The notes beneath the pieces were generated by a model, which worked only from the letters and a program-made list of their open reading frames with translations, was not told the origin of the DNA and did not search any database. This document shows, in pieces, positions 35,350 to 47,307 of a DNA stretch of 64,000 nt. Made by a program: the position numbers and the translations under genes. Position 1 is the first letter of the stretch, and each line of letters opens with the position of its first letter. Origin of the DNA: Pristionchus mayeri (lineage: Eukaryota > Nematoda > Chromadorea > Rhabditida > Neodiplogasteridae); NCBI GenBank assembly GCA_036245805.1, contig BTRK01000006.1:22352365-22416364 (forward strand). The letters are read 5' to 3'.

Positions 35350-37968
35350 ATGCCTCGGAAGAGGAAGGAGCGGCAACGACAAGAGTGCCCTTCCGAGTGT
35401 GTTGGCTGTGGGGATGCAGCCACGGGATACAACTATGAGGTGAGCATTGGTTGCCTAGTCAGGACAAATGGATAACTTTTCCTTCTCTAGTTCATCCATT
35501 CTCTGATACTGGTTGGGAGTCTCACTGTAAGATTCGCAGGCGCCTTCGTGCAATGCCTGCAAGACATTCTTCCGACGGACAGTTCTCAAGGGACAGGAGT
35601 ACTCTACTTGCCTCAAGGATGGAGCATGTTCCAAGAATAGTAAGTGTGCACAAATAGGAGCTGATTCATACATAACTTCCCTGAAGGGACAAAACTGAAC
35701 AAAGTGTGATCAAGTCAGCACAAGATGTCAGTCTAACAAAAATTGATGTTTGACGTCGTTGGATGATTACAAATCATGATCTCTATTGTGCCCAATGTTT
35801 ATGTTTATCGCTCTTACATGTTAGGCTTTTCGTTCATTTGGTTTGGTCTTGGATCGAATCGACATCACCCAAAGACCAAAGATGGGGAAATGATACAGAC
35901 ACTCAAATGTTGTCAGTGAGGATAGGTATGAAAAAATCTTCTTCAGAATCGCTTAACCCTTGCCGTGCCTGTCGATTGGAGAGATGTATTGAGGCGGGAA
36001 TGAATCCATTCCTCATAATCACCCTGGAAGATCCCGACTCGAATCCAGTGGTTCAGAGAGCATTGAGGAGAGGGATCTGCGAAGACGTATGATATTTCAT
36101 CTTGTTTTCTCAGTTCTAATATTTGCGTAATTTACCTCTCCAAGTGGTCTTCCCACATGAAATTATGGATATAGATAGCATGGGCATGGACAACATGACT
36201 AATTAAAAATGAAAGGACTCTTTCAGCCTTCTCCTTCCACATCAACCGCTTCTTCCTCTTCTCTTCAAATCTCGCCGAGCATCAAGATGGTGAGCACTCA
36301 AAAACGATATGACGAAGCAATGAGCAGCGTAAAATCTAAATTACGCTTTTCTTAAAGGAGGACTAAAGGCAAAGTAGGCACATCGATAGAAAAAAGTGTA
36401 AGGGAGCTTTCACCATCCAGAAATCATAGCGCGAGCTAGGAGGTAGAGGTCCATCGGTATCTTAGCTCAGTGGTAGAGCAGCTGTCACATGATGACATTA
36501 AATGGAAGCTACCAGAAGAAATGTTTTTACAATTCTCCACTAACAACGCGTACTTGATTTCTCAGACGATGAGTCCCAACGTGATCGAGTGTTCCTTCGA
36601 TCGGATCATCTCCGAACTTCTGCATCTTGAAGATGCACTGCAGGCTTTACGGTACTATTTCTTTTTTTCAAATGCTGACAGTATTTCTAAGTATCAATCC
36701 GAAAGTTGATCCACGACCACATGAGTATCGATTGAACACTCTCTTACCTAATCGTTCTATGCTGAGTCTGACCTCTGAGGTATGCTTGTTCTCATAGTAA
36801 TTGTACAAGCCCATTATTGCAGCACCTGAATGATCCTCCTTGTGACCCTACCATAAAGCCAGTGGATAAGGGGCCTCCAGTGAGTTTCAGAGACTAATTT
36901 CCGCATACATCAACTATCATAGATGCCTTTTCGTCACCCAAATGCAAAGAAAAACTGGCCATTTGCGGATCTCGTTTTCTCCATTGAATACATGAAGACA
37001 TTCACCTTCTTCTCTGATCTGAAGATAGAAGATCAGGTTCGATATGACGTTTATCAAGCATCACAAAATAGATCTCCTTTTGCCATGGAGGTGCAATCTG
37101 ATGTGTGGTCACTCATAGAGTGTATTCTCCAATGACGTCATCTCTTCAGAAGGCTTTGTGTCGACACGTGTCCATCATGTGTTCCCACCTCACTCTCGCC
37201 TTCACTTCATTCGAGAAGAAGAGTTGCATCTCATTGACTCCCGATGGGAACATGCCACACAACGGATTCGTTCCCGAGTATGATCTTCTAAAAATGTAGT
37301 AAATAATTGTAGTAAATGAAAATGTGTTGAGGGATCGTGTTCACGAGAGACGTCTCCATCACGGGATTATCCATCTCCTCTGGGAACTGGAGATGGACAC
37401 GACTGAGTACGTACTCATCAAGGCAATCATCGTGTGCAATCCAGGTTTAATTCCTTTTTGAAAATCAAAATAGAAAATATTATTTCTCGTTTGGGCTGAA
37501 GATCACATTGATTCTATTTAGCCATCGAGGGTCTCTCCTTATCCCACAAGAGTGAACTTGAGAAAGAGCAGATCAAGTACTCCAAGGCGCTTTTGTCCTA
37601 CGTGATAACGAAACGAGGCCATAAGGAGGTGAGGAAAGTTCTAAAATGATCAGCAATTGCGAATTTGAAAAAAAAACGATTACGTTGAAACTATGAGCAT
37701 TATACGGTCGACGGAAGGAAACTTTATACAGTGTGCCATAATCTTCGCTTCTTGAGGGTCCGATTGCTTACACGGGAATGATGTCTCTCATTCGATTTCT
37801 GACGGATATTATGAAGAATCATAAGGTATCCTAATTTTTTCCGTTTCCACAAACATCTTAATTTTCCAATGATACGTTGAGAACTGGCACGTGCTCCGTC
37901 AAGCGATGTTATACGTGCCGGGACAACCGGTGAATCCCTCCCTCTACGATGACATCTACGACTTCTGA
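35350..37968 (+). CDS. Nematode-type nuclear hormone receptor
   Basis: Spliced from the ATG at 35350 to the TGA at 37966-37968, about 12 exons. The DNA-binding domain is split over three exons (35350-35439, 35540 to about 35641, 35947-36086): CVGCGDAATGYNYE, then SCNACKTFFRRTVLKGQEYS with CLKDGAC, then PCRACRLERCIEAGMNPF. All eight zinc cysteines are present; the CNACK P-box is the form common in nematode-expanded receptors. The second finger has eight rather than nine residues before the last CxxC. The ligand-binding domain follows: NWPFADLVFSIEYMKTFTFF, ALCRHVSIMCSHLTLAFTSF, MDTTEYVLIKAIIVCNPA, GPIAYTGMMSLIRFLTDIMK, ending NWHVLRQAMLYVPG and DIYDF. No classical acidic AF-2 core is evident at the end. 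Likely a nuclear transcription factor; ligand and targets unknown. Confidence 0.88.
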
Positions 37969-39661
37969 TCTCGGGTTGATTCTCAAGTCATACGGGTGTC
38001 ACTTTAAGATACGGGCATTGTTTGTACATAAGAAATTCCTATCATTTTCGCTACGGGTTTTCAGTCTTTATCTTGTTATGTATATAAGAATAAAGTAAGA
38101 ACGATCTGATTCAATTTTCGGAACTAGCTTGTTCGAACTTTTGAAAGAGCAATCTGCCTATGATACTTCTTCCTTCCTCCTCTACTTTGCATCGCCGATT
38201 CGCCGAATCGTCGGCCTTTAGAAGGCAATCTGCTAGTTCATTCTGTTGGATCCATTTTTCTCCTTGCATTGTGAAGCTGCATCAAGTAAGTGGAGGTTCA
38301 AAATATCCTTTTATCTGGCAAAAGCAGTACGAAACTGATAGATAAATGTGGTCAAATGGATGAAGCTCTGATTGTCCTGAAAATTAATCGATAGACTTTT
38401 TTCAAGATCGGTAGATTGAGATAGAGATCTCAATCGGGTGGTGAGGTAGATAATGAAAAAAGTGAGAGAGCGGATGCAGGGGTACCCTCAGTGATGAAAG
38501 ATCGAGATGAGGAAGTCAGAGAACGAAGACTCCTTCTAACACTTCAAATAACATATACTATAGATTTCACAATGTGCACAGTACAGTGCAGTGCATACTT
38601 TTTTAAAGACTAGGGAAGATGAGACTAAATGTACAGGACAGACTAGAGATATTCAAAGTCATCGGGGAATTTCAGCGCGTTTCCGATATTTAATCATGCT
38701 TCCGATTCGAATTAGCGGGGATAAACGTGAAGAAGATGAGGAAGCAACGGCTTTCCAGAGTAGCCAGAGAGCAAATTTCAGACGACGAAATAGAAGAGGA
38801 ATGCAGAATAACGAGAGGCGAGAGCGGTCAGTGGAACGGTCAGTGTGCATGAGAGAAGGAGGGGAGAGAAATGGGAAAGGAAGAACGAAGAAGCGGACAA
38901 TGTTTCTTCCCTCACTGAAGAACGAGGGGATTTGGAATAATTTGGAGAATTGAGCAACAGAAGAATCGTTGGAACTGAAGAATGGTTAGGGATGAAGGTC
39001 TGCGATTCCCTGCTCTTAAATAGATAGAGAGGATGAATATGGGAGCTGTAACTCGGAAGGAGAAGATGAAGAAGAACCGATGGATGAACGACCATTCATG
39101 AACAATGAACAGGCTAATGCGCATTTCATCACAAGAATATTTGGCGATTTTCACACCGGAATTGGCGAGTTAATGAATCCACAGTTGCAATATGCAATGC
39201 GTGAAATCCCTCTTCGATTCCATCACTCAAGTCATCTTCTTACTTCAGCCAAGACCCTCGTCACTCACGTCTCTCAGTGTGGAGAGGTGCGCCCTATGCT
39301 CCATGATATGTTCTTCGTGAATTATCGATTCCTTCAACCTGTTCCTCATCCAATATCAATGTCTATTTTTTTGTATCTATTTCCATCTCGATATCCATGG
39401 ATGACTCATCTCATGGCTCCTCTTCGTCTCTTCCTCTCCCGGATCAACCCTCCCTCGCATGAGATCATCACGAATTATCCCCCTTCACTGAGTGAGAGAT
39501 CCAGACGACCAGAGTGAACGAGATTCCCTAGATATAGGAGGTGAACTGTGTTACTCATCCATATTCACTCTCATTTAAATATCTTCATAGTTCCATAACC
39601 TTCACCATATTCATTCCGCATCTTCGTTTCCTACTTCTTTTTTCCGTAACCAAATGTCTAC
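37969..39661. other. Intergenic, no supported gene
   Basis: The longest open frame (39083-39517, plus, 145 codons) has no splice context, no recognisable family and biased composition, so it is not called. An AATAAAG at about 38090 may serve the receptor's 3' end. Confidence 0.45.
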
Positions 39662-40078
39662 CCACCTTCCGTGGGAAGGTGGCGTATCCTGTCTTTGCAA
39701 GCAAAGTCAACAGCTGAGTGAATTTTGGCAAAATATCAATTCAATGAAAGGAGTGAGATCCTACTACACAAAACAATCAGTTCAATAAAAGTCCCGTGAT
39801 CAACAGCCAAAATTCTCTCACTATTTTTGGCAATCTCTGTCACAATGTTATAATAAGAATTAATAGCAAAATATTACAGATTAATTATTTTTTATACATC
39901 GTGAAACTTCAGAAAATAGTGAGAGAATTTTGGCTGTTGATCACGGGACTTTTATTGAACTGATTGTTTTGTGTAGTAGGATCTCACTCCTTTCATTGAA
40001 TTGATATTTTGCCAAAATTCACTCAGCTGTTGACTTTGCTTGCAAAGACAGTATACGCCACCTTCCCACGGAAGGTGG
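39662..40078. repeat. Foldback MITE with palindromic tips
   Basis: A 417-bp element: two 166-bp inverted arms (39662-39827, 39913-40078) with about one mismatch, around an 85-base AT-rich centre. Each tip is itself a palindrome, CCACCTTCCGTGGGAAGGTGG-like, allowing nested hairpins. The near-identity of the arms implies recent insertion or arm conversion. No target duplication was resolved. Confidence 0.85.
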
Positions 40079-41304
40079 ATCTCGGGACTTTTATTGATGC
40101 GGAGCGATTGCTTTGTTTTCGTGATTATCTATTTCTTCTTACAAGCCGTGAAAGGATAATGATGGGAAATCATTGGCAAAACTAGGGACTTTTCCTATTT
40201 CTCGTGGTCGTGGGAAATTGTAAAATAACACGGGTCGGAAGCTTTCGACTCCCTCATCCTCCCTTTCCTCACCCAGAGGGTTCAAAGGTGCAAAACTAAT
40301 AGTACCCGTTCGACCCCAACAAACCATGCCGCCTTGGGTTATTTAACACGACGATTCCAAATATGATACTCGTTTAACCCCATCTTCGAATTTTTATTTC
40401 GTTTCCGAAGGTTGTTGACAACTTGAGACGACTCGCAGTGTTTACGACCTTTGACCTGGCCAAGATAGAGGCGCGGGGGAGGGAGAGGGAAGAAGGAAGA
40501 GGGGCAAATTCGCGCGGGAAAATATTTGACAGGTGGTAGCACCTACAGATGGAAACCAATCTTTTCGAAATTATGCTCATTGGATTCGGCGTATCAATAT
40601 TAGTCTACTGTAGGCCGGTAGGAACTTGGATTTTCCATTGAGAGCTTGGATAGCTGAAAATGTGGCCGAGGTGCCAGAGGGGTCAAAATTTCGAACTTTG
40701 GAGGCCTTTTTCGCACCTTTGCAGATGGAATTTTACAATTCTGAAAAGTCTCTAGGCGGGCAACCGACTACGCTCTATCGAATGAGCTATAGCACGTCTC
40801 TCTACGACTGCAGCGGATCCAACTCAAAAAAAGTTGACGCCACGAAACCGACAAAAACTGGAGTCAGCCTGAGGCACTTCCGGATGTGATAGAGACTTTA
40901 AATTTCGGATTTAGCATCTCTTATGTTCCTGCAGAAGATCCCCAAAAGTTGGATACTTGGATTTGAGTTTGAAGGGATGTCGATACCCTACCCTCTCAGC
41001 AACCTTTCCGACTGTGGGAATTTCTCGTTTCCCGGCCAAAATTGCCCCGGCGCTTCGCGCCGGGGCTAATCCCTCTGCGAGCTAAATTTTACATTTTAAT
41101 TCACCTACTTGCGTTTTTGTTCCTTTAACTTTTCGGTAACTCTCTCCTACTTCTTCCCCTATTGATCACTTCAATAGATGCGCTCCGATAACACTTCGAC
41201 GTGCCCGTCCATTTGACTGTTTCCTGATAAGGGCAATTCGCTTCACTCGACACTTCAATCGGTTCTTGTTGTCCTCATCTCGTTCCCTCTTCAGATACTC
41301 CGCA
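40079..41304. other. Repeat-like intergenic DNA
   Basis: No supported gene. The GGGACTTTTATTGA motif from the adjacent foldback recurs at 40083. A GC hairpin GCCCCGGCGC-TTC-GCGCCGGGGC lies at 41044-41066 and could be the terminus of an otherwise unrecognised repeat. Confidence 0.4.
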
Positions 41305-42043
41305 ATGAGACATCTCCTACTCGTTCTTCTCTTCTCAGTTTCTACTCTCGCCGTGAGACAACAGGTCTGATCTTTGGCTTTTCTTTTTTAGCGATTGTTG
41401 CAGCAGAGCAGTGAATACGCGAATAATACCACCTTGTTCTCTTTCGATAATCTTCGATCTTTCTCAGGCAGTCGGAATCGAAGGCAAATTGATGTGCGGG
41501 ATGAAGCCTGCTTCTGAAGTGCACGTCAAGTTGTGGGACGAAGACAGCGGTTAGAATTTTATATCGATAGACTACTGAACATTAAGACATTCAATTGATA
41601 AAATACGGATAAATTGAGCATATCTTAACAGAGATAACAATTTGGATAATGATTTTATTGAGGCCCCGATCCCGATGACGTCCTCGACGAGGGATACACT
41701 GACAAGAATGGTCACTTCCGCCTTCAGGTACCCTTTTACTTCGTAACCGTAATCGTCAGCACAAAACTATCATAACTCATCAGGGTTCGGAGACGGAATT
41801 GACTCCGATCGACCCGGTCTTCAAGGTGTACCACGACTGCGACGACGGAATTATGGTGAGTTGATCTACCGTAGCCAGAGTATCCATTCGAGACCCATTC
41901 CTTTTCAGCCGGGTCAGCGCAAGCTCAAGTTCAAGATCCCCAACAGCTACATCTCTCCAGGCGGAGTCCCCAAGCGATTCTTCCAATTGGGAGTCCTCAA
42001 CCTGGAGACCATTTTCCCCAAGGAAGAGCGAAACTTCCTGTGA
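41305..42043 (+). CDS. Transthyretin-like secreted protein 1
   Basis: Five exons, about 137 aa. Signal peptide MRHLLLVLLFSVSTLAVRQQ; then AVGIEGKLMCGMKPASEVHV, PDPDDVLDEGYTDKNGHFRL, GSETELTPIDPVFKVYHDCD, PGQRKLKFKIPNSYISPGGV and a tail FFQLGVLNLETIF. The beta-sandwich TTR-like fold, the two conserved cysteines (LMCG and YHDC) and the LNLETIF tail are family hallmarks. Such proteins are secreted and abundant in nematodes; most lack known ligands. First of four tandem same-strand copies sharing intron positions. Confidence 0.92.
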
Positions 42044-42273
42044 TTGAACAACCCATCCCATCACAGTGTAAATTCTCATTTTGCCAGCTTCTGTGCCATT
42101 CCTTATGTATGCCAACAAATTGCGATTAAAGTTATTAGATATCGTATCGCTTCCCGCGTCTATAGAAACACTGAGCAAACAGCGAGTAGTATCACTCGTT
42201 CTCAAAAATACGATGAAAACAAGGAGGAGAATGATAAAAGGAGTTCCATCCTTCGGTTCTCCTCTCATCGAGG

Positions 42274-42908
42274 ATGCATCGACTGAAGATTCTCTCACTG
42301 CTTCTATTCATTGTCCCCTCGAAGGCAATGAGACAACAGGTTATTATTCACCGATTATATTACTGTAGGATGCATTCTCTTAGGCAGCTGGAGTAGAAGG
42401 TCAGCTGATGTGTGGGATGAAGCCAGCAGCTGGAGTACACGTCAAACTGTGGGAGGAGGATTCAGGTAAGTTCTTTTAGCAACGCGATCACTAGTACCAA
42501 AGGATACTGTAGAGTCAGCGTTATTGTTGTTAGTACTGTAGAGTTTGTTCAGGTCCGGATCCAGATGACGTCCTCGACGAGGGATACACTGATGCCAATG
42601 GACGATTCTCACTCCAAGTGCGTGTCCATTTGTCCGCGATGGCTTATCACTATTTTTAGGGATCGGAACGTGAGTTGACTCCCATCGATCCAGTCTTCAA
42701 AGTATATCACGACTGCGATGATTTCCTGGTGAGATACCGTACCCAGAGATTCGTTGTAAGATCTCAATTTCAGCCCGGGAAGAGGAAGGTGAAGTTCAAG
42801 ATCCCCAAGAACTACATCTCTCCTGGGGGAGTTCCGAAGAGACTGTTCCCCATTGGGGTACTCAACCTGGAGACGATCTTTCCTAAGGAAGAGAGAGATC
42901 TCATTTAG
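42274..42908 (+). CDS. Transthyretin-like secreted protein 2
   Basis: Five exons. Signal peptide MHRLKILSLLLFIVPSKAMR; then AAGVEGQLMCGMKPAAGVHV, GPDPDDVLDEGYTDANGRFS, GSERELTPIDPVFKVYHDCD, PGKRKVKFKIPKNYISPGGV, and LFPIGVLNLETIFPKEERDL ending in TAG. Only 230 bases separate it from copy 1. Intron positions equal those of copies 1 and 3; closest to copy 3 in several exons (GYTDANGRFSL, DCDDFL), which suggests stepwise tandem duplication. Confidence 0.92.
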
Positions 42909-43697
42909 AATACTCTTCCTTCTTCTATTCGAGACTATTTCCATTGTGTTCTCTGTGAGAATAAATTGAATTCGAGATCAACTGAGTTCCATTGATGTAC
43001 ATCGGGCAATAGATTCCTGTTCGATCTATGTAGTCGTATAATCCCTCTGATCTCACCAATCTAAACACACTAAACGATGGACCTGCTCTCGAAAAACGAA
43101 GGATTCCGAGTGTAAACAAGAGGGAGAGATAGAGAGGTGAGATTTAATTGTTGACGAGGTTTCACCAGAATCGAGGAGAGGAGGGAGGTGCGAGAGGAAC
43201 TCAATCCACTCCCCATAAAGATATCATCCTTTGTCCCTCCTGACCTCTCTATTTTCATCTCCGATGAGTCATTGGATTTGTTCCGGGTGATCTGAACTTT
43301 TGGAGAAAAACAAGATCAGATCACTCGCCGAGTCATCCTAAGACCAAAGTATCATGCAGAAGAATCCGAAAACATTATTTTGTTATGGCTCTATTTCTGT
43401 TCTGATATCGTCTGTTGCTGTCGAGTGAGAAATATGAGACTATCACCATAATAAAGTCCCCCTCTCCTATCACTCAGAGTCTCACAACAGTTATAACTGG
43501 CACTCTCACTGCCCGTCTATCCGACTCGGGCGCTTCATTGGTATTCGGCCTGTAGACAGATTGAGAAGGAATGACTTCTTTCCTAAGCTTATTTTAAAAA
43601 TAATATCCGCTTCATTTCATTTTTTTTCAAATCACGCTTTCGCCTTATCGTGGTTTATAATTCCTGTTCTCCATTCCATCTCTCTTCTCCTTCCAGG
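42909..43697. other. Intergenic spacer in TTR-like cluster
   Basis: 789 bases between TTR-like copies 2 and 3 with no ORF of substance. An AATAAA at 42960 probably serves as the poly(A) signal for copy 2. Confidence 0.6.
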
Positions 43698-44293
43698 ATG
43701 AAACAGATCCTCTTCATCTTCCTCTTAGCTGAGGCTACTCGCGCCATGCGCCTCCAGGTAGGTCACTCTTCACCAATCAATCAATAATCATTTTCATCTG
43801 CAGTCAGCTGGTGTCGAAGGACAGCTGATGTGCGGAATGAAGCCCGCTGTTGGAGTTCACGTCAAACTGTGGGAGGAGGACTCAGGTTACTCCTACTCTG
43901 GATTATCTTCTAAGATGACGCCATTCAGGCCCCGATCCCGATGACGTCCTCGACGAGGGATATACTGATGCCAATGGACGATTCTCACTCAAGGTACCGA
44001 TGCTCAGTTCCTTCCGACCCCTCCTCAATAACTTTCTCCTCTCAGGGATCCGAGCGTGAGCTTACTCCGATCGACCCTGTCTTCAAGGTGTACCACGACT
44101 GCGATGACTTCCTGGTGAGATACCGTACCCAGAGATTCCACTCGAGACCCCATTTCAGCCCGGAAAGAGAAAGGTCAAGTTCAAGATTCCCAACAGCTAC
44201 ATCACGAATGGCCCCGAGCCGAAGAGGATGTTCCCCATTGGAATTCTCAATCTCGAGACCATTTTCGCCAAGGAGGAGAGAGATCTCATCTAA
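43698..44293 (+). CDS. Transthyretin-like secreted protein 3
   Basis: Five exons directly after the acceptor CTTCTCCTTCCAGG. Signal peptide MKQILFIFLLAEATRAMRLQ; SAGVEGQLMCGMKPAVGVHV; PDPDDVLDEGYTDANGRFSL; GSERELTPIDPVFKVYHDCD; PGKRKVKFKIPNSYITNGPE; MFPIGILNLETIFAKEERDL with stop TAA. The acceptor one base before the ATG suggests SL trans-splicing or a 5' UTR intron. An unspliced reading of exon 4 onward is open for 142 codons but is only read-through of the intron in another frame. Confidence 0.92.
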
Positions 44294-44803
44294 TCACTTA
44301 ATCTTGTATATAACCACCTCCATATCTCGCCATCTTTCTGTATTTTGTACAACCACTTCAATTCGATAAAGAATCTCGACTCTATTTGAAGAGTGTTCTT
44401 CGCATGAAGTTCCACAGAGATTATTCCTTTTACAGATCAGTTTCGATTGATCAGGAAGTATCACTCAATCCCCATGACGTACTCATGGACAACAAACTGA
44501 CTCATTCCCGGTCTTCCTTCTGATCAACAAGCTCCCTCTTCTTCCCTCGATCAATCGTACCTGCCAGACTCACACCAAACAACTGACGGGCAATATAATA
44601 AGAGGGCCCTTCCTCCTCTTCCCATTCACTTATTTATCACGTACTTTTCTATTCGCGTCTCATTTCTTCTGATAAGATAGCAAACTTTGTTCGATTAGGT
44701 CTATAAGCAATGCTTACTCGAATATGACGACCTGTGAATTTTTAGTGAACGGTGACTGCTGTAGTACGTGTAAATTCTGAATTGAAAAATAGTGAAATGG
44801 CAG
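44294..44803. other. Intergenic spacer in TTR-like cluster
   Basis: 510 bases between TTR-like copies 3 and 4. No gene seen; it presumably contains the copy 4 promoter. Confidence 0.6.
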
Positions 44804-45655
44804 ATGAAGTACTTCATTCTCGCTTTCGCTCTCTTTGGATGCTCACTCGCCATGAGGCAACAGGTTGGTCTTTGATCTCTCATCTCTACTCCTTCCTCCT
44901 CCAGGCAGTGGGAGTCGAGGGAAAACTGATGTGCGGCCAAAAGCCCGCTGTTGGAGTCAAGGTCAAGCTGTGGGAGGAAGACTCTGGTGGGATATTCACT
45001 GGTCTTTGGCTTCGAAGATTCTAATTACTTAGTATGTTTCTTTTGTCAAGCGTGCGTGCGAAATAGAAAAAAAAGAAAAAAAACTGGTGAAGCATTTCAA
45101 ATGAAGAATGGACCATTCGATGAACAACGCTAAGCGACATCTGATAAATTCTGATTCCAAAATGAATATTTCAACCTCGCGAGAGAGCGTCTGACTTTGA
45201 GGAGACACGCTAATTTGAGAGGAACAGTCCTTCGTGTCTTCGTTTTAATTCTTATTTCCATCTCAGGACCCGATCCGGATGATCTGCTCGAAGAGGGAAA
45301 AACCAACCACAATGGAGAATTCTCCCTCAAGGTAAGTGATTAGGTCGCATGATAGTGATGCAATCATATCGGGTTATCAAATGAACTTAATCTCTTCAGG
45401 GATACGAGCGCGAGTTGACGCCCATCGACCCTATCTTCAAGGTGTACCACGACTGCGACGATGGCATGAAGGTACCGTACCCCAGATAATCCATTCGAGA
45501 CCAACTCCCCTCTCTTTCAGCCCGGTCAGCGCAAGCTGAAGTTCAAGATTCCCTCTTCGTATGTGTCTGATGGAACGGTGCCCAAGAGGATGTTCCCCAT
45601 CGGAATCCTCAATCTGGAGACTATCTTCCCCGGAGAGGAACGGGATCTTCTGTAG
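44804..45655 (+). CDS. Transthyretin-like secreted protein 4
   Basis: Five exons with the family intron positions but an expanded second intron (about 44987-45267). Signal peptide MKYFILAFALFGCSLAMRQQ; AVGVEGKLMCGQKPAVGVKV; GPDPDDLLEEGKTNHNGEFS; GYERELTPIDPIFKVYHDCD; PGQRKLKFKIPSSYVSDGTV; MFPIGILNLETIFPGEERDL, stop TAG. Both family cysteines are present. More diverged from copies 1-3 than they are from each other. The 3' flank has two short repeats CGTTTCTTTATCG-like, with an AATAAA at about 45714. Confidence 0.92.
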
Positions 45656-46027
45656 AGAAATAGTCAATATATTTTTGTAAATTTGTTTTTATCGCATAAA
45701 CGTTTCTTTATCGAATAAACGTTTCTTATTGACTTCATTCTCTATCTATCGCTACAGTGAATACTCGGAAAGGATGTTACTATCCTACTACCCTCTTGGA
45801 CAGCTTGCTTTTTTTTCAAATAAACAATCGGCCGAACTGCCTCTCTTAGAGTTGTCGTATGTTGAAGATTGTAAGATTCCTGGTCATGAAAGGACTCACA
45901 ATCATATTGAGTATTCTCTTCTGAAGAGGGCGTGTAGTTAATCTCCTCCCTTCTTTTCACTAGATAGACTACGTGACGACATCCCTGCCCATTATTGGTC
46001 ACTTGATCATCCATAATCTTCGACCCT

Positions 46028-47307
46028 TCACTCAATTTCCCCGAGAGTCGACTGATAAGCGAGAATTCCCAGGAGACACACGTAAACAGACGCTTTATCG
46101 TCTGATTTTCATTACGGAATGGTACGAAATATCGCAAAAAATAGAGCGAGAAAGGAAAGGAATCGGGTAAAACGAAGAACGACACAGACGGGTCGAATTA
46201 TAACAATGCAATATTTAGATCACGCAACAACACATTAGGTCACAGTAGTTCGATACAGTCAGTATCACGGCTGAGGAAAGCAGATTGGGGAGAAACTTCG
46301 ACATCAAAGAATAGCCCATAAATGAAGAATGTCGTTGAAGAATTAGTCCTGAATAAAAGGAAGGGTACTTGTATGAATAAGAAGTGAAGAGGATTGTGGT
46401 AAGTGCCCTAACCTGTCTTTCCTCCCCCTTCTTCTTCCTCTCTGCTTCTTTCTCTGCCTCCTCGATCTGAGAGACAATCAATTACCATCCTTTTCTTCTA
46501 TTCAAACGAAGTCAGGTAATCAAACCAACAGCAGTAACATCCATCTCCTCGTTGACTCCTCCTCTCCTCGCGCGAACCCGGAGAGATCTCTTCGAGACGA
46601 TCATCTCGCGCTCCTCCTGAATGAGATTTACTGTCGAAGAGGGAAAAGTGGCAATAACACATGATCGAATATCTTTAGTGTTGATCTTACTACTTTATTT
46701 CCATATCATACCATCAGGCAAGGAGACAGGAGTCAGTCTATCCCTTCACTCACCTGTTTGAATACAGTCTCTAGATTGATCACTCCGATATCGAATGTCT
46801 TCTTGGGCACTTTCCCTTCCGTGATGTAGCTCTTAGGCAGACCGAACTTTACCTTGCGACTACCAGGCTGCAATTAGCGATATCTATATGGAATTGAGAG
46901 CATCCTATCAGATTCCTTTCCTTATTTAACTGACCATCACTCCGTCGTCACAATCATGATACACCTTGAAGACGGGATCGATGGGAGTCAGCTCAGCTGT
47001 ACCTCCGGAGAGGGTGAATCGACCGTCAGTGTCCGTGTATCCCTGGTCGAGGAGATCATCGGGATCGGGACCTAAATGAGAGTAGAGGGAGGTAGTATAT
47101 CCATTCACTCACCACTGTCTTCCTCCCAGAGCTTCACTCTCACTTGATTGGCAGGCTTCGGGCCGCACATGAGTTTGCCTGAATCAATTGATTTTTTGGA
47201 TCAATCGATAATAGGTAATCGACGGTGAACTGACCGGTGACGGCGATCGATTGATCTCTCATAGCGAGAGTGCATCCGAAAAGAGAAATCACGAATAAGA
47301 GATTCAT
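46028..47307 (-). CDS. Transthyretin-like protein 5 with charged tail
   Basis: Starts at the ATG at 47305-47307: signal peptide MNLLFVISLFGCTLAMRDQS; GKLMCGPKPANQVRVKLWEE; one fused exon GPDPDDLLDQGYTDTDGRFT through GGTAELTPIDPVFKVYHDCD, where the plus-strand paralogues have an intron; then PGSRKVKFGLPKSYITEGKV and FDIGVINLETVFKQ. Instead of stopping near LNLETIF, the frame splices on: EEREMIVSKRSLRVRARRGG (about 46540-46622), IEEAEKEAERKKKGEERQ (46418-46471), and possibly STLGEIE ending at the TGA at 46028-46030. The first extension exons are phase 0 with good sites; the last exon is less sure. Opposite strand to copies 1-4. The basic and coiled-coil-like tail is unusual for this secreted family. 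Confidence 0.8.

Noticed and set aside
36459..36483. tRNA-like D-arm/A-box (CTTAGCTCAGTGGTAGAGC) in a nuclear receptor intron
   Set aside because: Only the 5' part resembles a tRNA. The anticodon stem-loop does not form properly and there is no GGTTCGAATCC B box downstream, so it is at most a tRNA fragment.
39083..39517. 145-codon plus-strand ORF
   Set aside because: No splice partners, no recognisable domain, unusual composition; longer ORFs by chance are expected in this base composition.
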